Shown here: one piece after another, positions 60,298 through 64,000 of the stretch
Numbering within the stretch: the first letter of the stretch is position 1
Layout: every line of letters begins with the position of its first letter
Source: HGW-17 sp964516435
GTDB lineage: Bacteria; Myxococcota_A; Polyangia; HGW-17
Direction: 5' to 3'
DNA length: 64,000 bases
NCBI GenBank assembly: GCA_964516435.1
Contig: CAZEZP010000068.1
Location: 1-64,000 of the forward strand
Notes under the pieces: model-generated
Told to the model about the DNA's origin: nothing
The model's input: only the letters and a program-made list of their open reading frames with translations
The model's database searches: none
Position numbers and translations under genes: made by a program

Positions 60298-60313
60298 TGG
60301 CACGACCCTTGCT
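60298..60313 (+). promoter_or_regulatory. Sigma-54 (RpoN) promoter, exact consensus match
   Basis: TGGCACGACCCTTGCT matches TGGCACG-N4-TTGCW at every defined position, with GG and GC exactly 10 bp apart (the -24/-12 spacing). Transcription would begin near 60325, leaving about 19 bp of leader with GGAGG at 60333-60337 before the ATG at 60344. Sigma-54 promoters need an enhancer-binding activator; none is in the window. Confidence 0.8.
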
Positions 60314-60343
60314 CAAAGGCCTCGCGTCGAACGGAGGTTTGCC

Positions 60344-61150
60344 ATGAAACGCTTTGCTTTCTCCCTGCTGGTTTCTCTCGCCGTTTCTTCCTTCACACTG
60401 ATCGATTCCGCCCAGGCGCAGGTTTGCGGCGGCGGTTTTGTCGGCGTCGGCCCCATCGGCGTGGGCGTGGTGGTGGATTGTCCGCCCCCGCCGCCCCCCG
60501 TGGTGGTGGTGCGTCCCCGCGTGCGCCGCGTGGTACGTCCCATCGTGGTGGAGCAGCCCGTCGTGGTGACGCGCCAGGCCCGTCCGCTTCCGCCCCCGCC
60601 GCCGGCCGTGATGGCGCCCCGCGGCGCGATGGTGCCGCGCTGGACGATCGGCGCCATGATGGATTCCTCCTCGTACGGTGATGGCGGCCTCCTCGGCGGC
60701 GGCATCTATGCCCGCTTCCTGCTTTCCGACCAGGTCGCCGTGGAAGGCCACCTCAGCGGGCTGGAATCCTGCACGAACTGCAACGCGCTCGCGCACCGCA
60801 CCGATGCCCGCGCCGGCATCGCCGGCCTGTACTTCCTCAATCCCGTGCAGGCCGAGGGCATGAACCTCTACCTCAAGGGCGGCATCACGTCCAACCAGAT
60901 CACCTACAACAACGACGTCAACATGGTGTCGCAGTCGACCTCCCAGACCAATTTCGAGGCTGGCGGCGGCATCGAGTGGCGCCTGGCCCCCTGGCTCTCC
61001 CTCAACGCCGAGGTCACGGCCATGAGCGCGGTGAGCGGCGAGGAAATCGGACGCGGTCCCCTCGACGACCACATCGGAAACGGCATCCCGGCCTCCGATC
61101 TCGGCAACAGCGCGGTCAACTTCCGCCTGGGAATCTCGGCCCACTTCTAA
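60344..61150 (+). CDS. Outer-membrane beta-barrel-type protein with Pro/Val-rich N-terminus
   Basis: 268 residues. A signal peptide ends SAQA near residue 26. Residues 45-95 are Pro/Val/Arg-rich, with five- and six-proline runs and VVVVRPRVRRVVRPIVV. A barrel-like C-terminal part follows (TIGAMMDSSSYGDGG, GGGIYARFLLSDQVAVEGHL, LYLKGGITSNQITYNNDVN, WRLAPWLSLNAEVTAMSAVS) and ends NFRLGISAHF, a terminal-Phe signature for BAM-dependent outer-membrane assembly. It resembles OmpA-like small barrels. Its gene stands alone behind a sigma-54-type promoter. Confidence 0.8.
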   Translation: MKRFAFSLLVSLAVSSFTLIDSAQAQVCGGGFVGVGPIGVGVVVDCPPPPPPVVVVRPRVRRVVRPIVVEQPVVVTRQARPLPPPPPAVMAPRGAMVPRWTIGAMMDSSSYGDGGLLGGGIYARFLLSDQVAVEGHLSGLESCTNCNALAHRTDARAGIAGLYFLNPVQAEGMNLYLKGGITSNQITYNNDVNMVSQSTSQTNFEAGGGIEWRLAPWLSLNAEVTAMSAVSGEEIGRGPLDDHIGNGIPASDLGNSAVNFRLGISAHF

Positions 61151-61310
61151 GCCCTCCCATCCCGTTCGTCCCGACCCCATCCGTTTCTTCTCCAGGCAAG
61201 AGACACAAAATTGAAACCCCATCATTTTCCTTTTGTCCTTTCCTGCGGGCTGTGGTACTAATCCTCTGATTTTTGCAAGGGAACCGGTTTGCAAACGTGA
61301 TGATGCCTCC

Positions 61311-64000
61311 ATGTGGGAACCGTCGGAAAACTTTCCAGCCGAATTGAAGTCTTTTTTTTCATTCCTGGAAAAATGCCCCACGCCATGCCTGGCCGTGGAC
61401 ACGATGGACCGCATCCGGGGCGCCAATGCCGCTTTCCTGGAAGCCTTCGAGGATTTCCTGCCCGCCGATGCGGAAACCCTGGAGCAGTTGAACTGGGTGC
61501 CCCTGGATGAGGAAGGGAAACCCGCGCGTGGGGCCAAAATGGGGATGGAACTCCTTCTGCGCAATCTGCAGAAAGGCATTTCCTCCATTCTTTGCTCTTT
61601 GCATACACGGCAGCCTTCGCCCCGCTTCCGCCTCTCCATCGCGCCCTGCCAGGAGATGCCGGACCTGCACTTCCTGTGGCTGGAATTCCTGTGCGCGCCG
61701 GAAACGTCCGAACCGTCCGGGCGGGCAAGGGAATCGTCCCTTTCCCTCCTGGAAAGCCAACTGACGGGGCTGTATTCCCAACTGTTGCGCATGGAAAGCG
61801 TCATGGACGCGCAGCAGGCCGTCTGCCGGCACCTGCTGAATTTCCTGCAGTGCTCGACGGTCTTCATGCTGCAGGCCGATCCGGATCCCAAGCCGGCCGC
61901 CGTGGCGGGAGAATGGGGCGCAGATTACTGGAAGCCCATTCCGGGCAGCGCCGTCATGGATGCCCACCCCGCCCTGCTGGCTTTTCTGGGACAGAAACTC
62001 GTACACATCCGCGATACCCAGTCCGTCCCCGAACTCGGACGCCTGCGGGAGTGGTGCCGGCAACATCAGGTCGGTTCCATCCTGGCGCTGCCGGTGTCGA
62101 CGACAGAAAGCCATTTCGGCGTGCTGTGCCTGTTCCACAGGCAACTGTTCGCATTTTCCCCCTCGACCGTCACCACCCTCGAACAATTGGCGACCGACCT
62201 GGCCCTGCTTCTTTCCAAGATTGAAAGCTTCCAGAAAGTGGAGCATTGCCGGAAGAAGTTCCTGCACATCCAGCAATCCTTGCAGGTACTGGCGCAGGCG
62301 AGCCGCGAATTCACGGCCATCCTGGAGTTCAAGTCCGAACAAGTCGCCTGGCTGCACCTGTCACCGTCCTGCGCGCAGTTGCTGGAAATCCCGGAGGAAC
62401 GCCTGTGGAACCTGCCCAGCAACGTGTTTTCCATGCTGGCCGACAGGCGCTTGCCGGAGACGATTCTGGAATCCCTGCGCAAGGGCGCTCCTTTCGAAGA
62501 CATGTGGGAATTTCGCACTGGCAAAGGAAGAAAGCGCTTCTTCCAGGCGCACCTGCAGCCGCGCGAAGCGGCCCCGGACACCTGGGACCTGCTCTGCATC
62601 GACGTCACGGACATCGTATCGATGCGCGACTCCTGCCGGCGCTCGCTGGCCCTGTGGAAAGTCGTCGCCAACCTGGGAGAACGCCTGAAGGGCCCGGACT
62701 TCCGGACGCACCTGCCAGACGTGCTCGCGGATTTCGGAAAATCCGCCGAGGCCAGCCGCGCCTACATCTTCGAAAACCACGTTTCCGAAACGGGGGAACT
62801 CCTCACCAGCCAGTGGATGGAATGGGTGGCCGACGGAATCGCCCCCCAGATCCAGAACCCCGATCTCCAGGCATTGAGCCTGGTGGAAAACGGATTCCAG
62901 CGCTGGATCGACGAACTCGGTGCCAACCGCCCGATATTCGGCAACGTCATCGACTTTCCCGTCGCCGAACAGGAACCGCTCCTCCTGCAGAACATCCAGT
63001 CCATCGTGGTGATGCCCATCTTCGTCGACGGGCAGTGGTGGGGATTTCTGGGGCTGGACGAATGCCGCTCCGCGCGGCAGTGGTCGGAACCCGAAATCGA
63101 GAGCCTGCGCACGGCGGCCGCCCTCATCGGAAACGCCATTTCACGGGAACGTTCCCGAAGCGAAAGCATGTGGCTGGAACAGCAACTGCAATCGGCCGCG
63201 CGTCGCGAAAACCTGGGAAAACTCGCCCATGGCATCGCACACCAGTTCAACAACCTGCTTTCGCCCATCCTGGGCTACATTTCCGTGGCCCTGTACGATC
63301 TGCCCCCGGGAAGCCCGCTGGCCCAGGACCTCAAGCAGGTGCTTTCCGCCGCCGAGCGGGCCAAGGAACTGGCCCACCAACTGCTGCGGTTCGGCACGCG
63401 CGTCGAATACCGGATGCAACTCCTGCCAGCCACCAGGCTCGCGGACGTGTTCCGGCGCTTCTTCGAAGAGACCCGCATCCCGGTGCAGAGCGAGTTTTCC
63501 GGCCTGTCCGAAAACCTGATGCTACGGGCGGATCCGGAACAACTCCAGGCGGCCGTCTTTTCCTTCCTGCGCCGCGCCCTGCCAGCGGACAGCCTGGACA
63601 GCCGTATCATCCACGTCAATGCATCCGTGCGCAAGAACATGGACGCATCCAGGGAAACTGGAAATCTCTTCCTGCTTCTGGAAATACCGACGACGCTGCA
63701 GGCTCTTCCGAACCGTTTTCCGGATGCCAGCCTTTCCGGCATCAACTGGTCGGAAATCGACCTCATCCAGGCGCTGGACATCCTCGACCATTTCAATGCG
63801 AAAGCGACCCTTCCGATACGAACGACAAACCCTGTCGTCCTGATCGATTTTCCGCTCGTGAACCTGGAAGAGAAACAAACACCGTCGGGGCCGTTGCCCG
63901 CCGAAAAATCAACCCGGCATGCTGCCATCCTGGTAGTGGAGGACGAAGATGCCGTGCGCAATTTCGTGGTGCGGGCGCTGGCCAAGGAGGGCCACGCCGT
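61311..64000 (+). CDS. Hybrid sensor histidine kinase-like protein with degenerate ATPase domain (3' truncated by window)
   Basis: At least 896 residues; the frame is open to the window end. An N-terminal PAS-like segment (1-60) is followed by a GAF-like domain (about 180-310), a PAS-like segment (EILEFKSEQVAWLHLSPSC-type region near 345-400), a second GAF-like domain and the H-box LGKLAHGIAHQFNNLL (His644 as likely phospho-acceptor). The following ATPase domain lacks a clear N-box asparagine (AAVFSFLRRALPAD stands there) and has no DxGxG or GTGLGL. A receiver domain begins ILVVEDEDAVRNFVVRAL. Signal relay without its own ATP hydrolysis is possible. The start at 61311 lacks a strong ribosome-binding site. 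Confidence 0.8.
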   Translation, partial: MWEPSENFPAELKSFFSFLEKCPTPCLAVDTMDRIRGANAAFLEAFEDFLPADAETLEQLNWVPLDEEGKPARGAKMGMELLLRNLQKGISSILCSLHTRQPSPRFRLSIAPCQEMPDLHFLWLEFLCAPETSEPSGRARESSLSLLESQLTGLYSQLLRMESVMDAQQAVCRHLLNFLQCSTVFMLQADPDPKPAAVAGEWGADYWKPIPGSAVMDAHPALLAFLGQKLVHIRDTQSVPELGRLREWCRQHQVGSILALPVSTTESHFGVLCLFHRQLFAFSPSTVTTLEQLATDLALLLSKIESFQKVEHCRKKFLHIQQSLQVLAQASREFTAILEFKSEQVAWLHLSPSCAQLLEIPEERLWNLPSNVFSMLADRRLPETILESLRKGAPFEDMWEFRTGKGRKRFFQAHLQPREAAPDTWDLLCIDVTDIVSMRDSCRRSLALWKVVANLGERLKGPDFRTHLPDVLADFGKSAEASRAYIFENHVSETGELLTSQWMEWVADGIAPQIQNPDLQALSLVENGFQRWIDELGANRPIFGNVIDFPVAEQEPLLLQNIQSIVVMPIFVDGQWWGFLGLDECRSARQWSEPEIESLRTAAALIGNAISRERSRSESMWLEQQLQSAARRENLGKLAHGIAHQFNNLLSPILGYISVALYDLPPGSPLAQDLKQVLSAAERAKELAHQLLRFGTRVEYRMQLLPATRLADVFRRFFEETRIPVQSEFSGLSENLMLRADPEQLQAAVFSFLRRALPADSLDSRIIHVNASVRKNMDASRETGNLFLLLEIPTTLQALPNRFPDASLSGINWSEIDLIQALDILDHFNAKATLPIRTTNPVVLIDFPLVNLEEKQTPSGPLPAEKSTRHAAILVVEDEDAVRNFVVRALAKEGHA

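Overview
The window is high-GC DNA with dense coding, many 4-bp ATGA start/stop overlaps and many lipoproteins. Several predicted surface proteins are rich in cysteine. One carries a CGDG...E.CD repeat of the kind common in myxobacterial secreted proteins, and another combines CUB domains with a proprotein-convertase P-domain. Together with an isolated groES, PP2C/HEAT/TPR proteins and LexA, this suggests a Gram-negative bacterium of the former Deltaproteobacteria, probably Myxococcota-like. The placement is inferred from protein style; no rRNA is present. I recognised no tRNA, rRNA, CRISPR array or intact insertion sequence.

Layout. 1-4734: end of a Cys-rich protein, a DsbA-like lipoprotein, lexA (-), then parA-parB-folD (+). 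4816-8677: two translationally coupled phosphoesterase lipoproteins (-) and a small Cys-rich lipoprotein (+). 8708-16037: a six-gene minus-strand operon for a hydrogenase-4/complex I-like membrane complex. Its large subunit lacks the Ni-Fe cysteines, so it is an energy-converting-hydrogenase-related (Ehr-type) complex rather than a hydrogenase. 16266-23155: a Cys-rich lipoprotein, serine acetyltransferase, a groES gene standing alone between terminators, murJ, rsfS-rlmH and a YhbY-type protein. 23162-28752: purQ, purL and an unknown lipoprotein (all -). 28961-37532 (+): polysaccharide deacetylase coupled to a zinc-ribbon/ATPase/TPR protein, then tyrS, a periplasmic-binding-type protein and an ABC-F ATPase. 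37671-39554: CUB/P-domain lipoprotein (-). 39918-43892 (+): V4R-like protein, ruvX, mltG, a DUF3467-type protein and a phosphoesterase lipoprotein.

43946-50813 is the least ordinary part. It holds a patatin phospholipase with an unknown partner, 42-bp tandem repeats, a frameshifted gene remnant, a large protein with a possible C-terminal beta-barrel and a Pro/Lys-rich exported protein, and about 800 bp with no convincing gene. 50814-60111 returns to housekeeping: argS with a membrane-anchored Ala/Pro-rich partner, then PP2C - HEAT-repeat protein - CPBP protease - nadC - repeat-rich lipoprotein. 60112-64000 has an outer-membrane protein gene behind an exact sigma-54-type promoter match, and a hybrid sensor kinase that runs off the window.

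Functional themes: energy conservation at the membrane (Ehr-type complex), cell-envelope construction (MurJ, MltG, deacetylase, DsbA-like protein, lipoproteins), chromosome segregation and SOS control (ParAB, LexA), translation (TyrS, ArgS, RsfS, RlmH, YhbY, ABC-F) and one-carbon/purine/NAD/cysteine metabolism (FolD, PurLQ, NadC, serine acetyltransferase).
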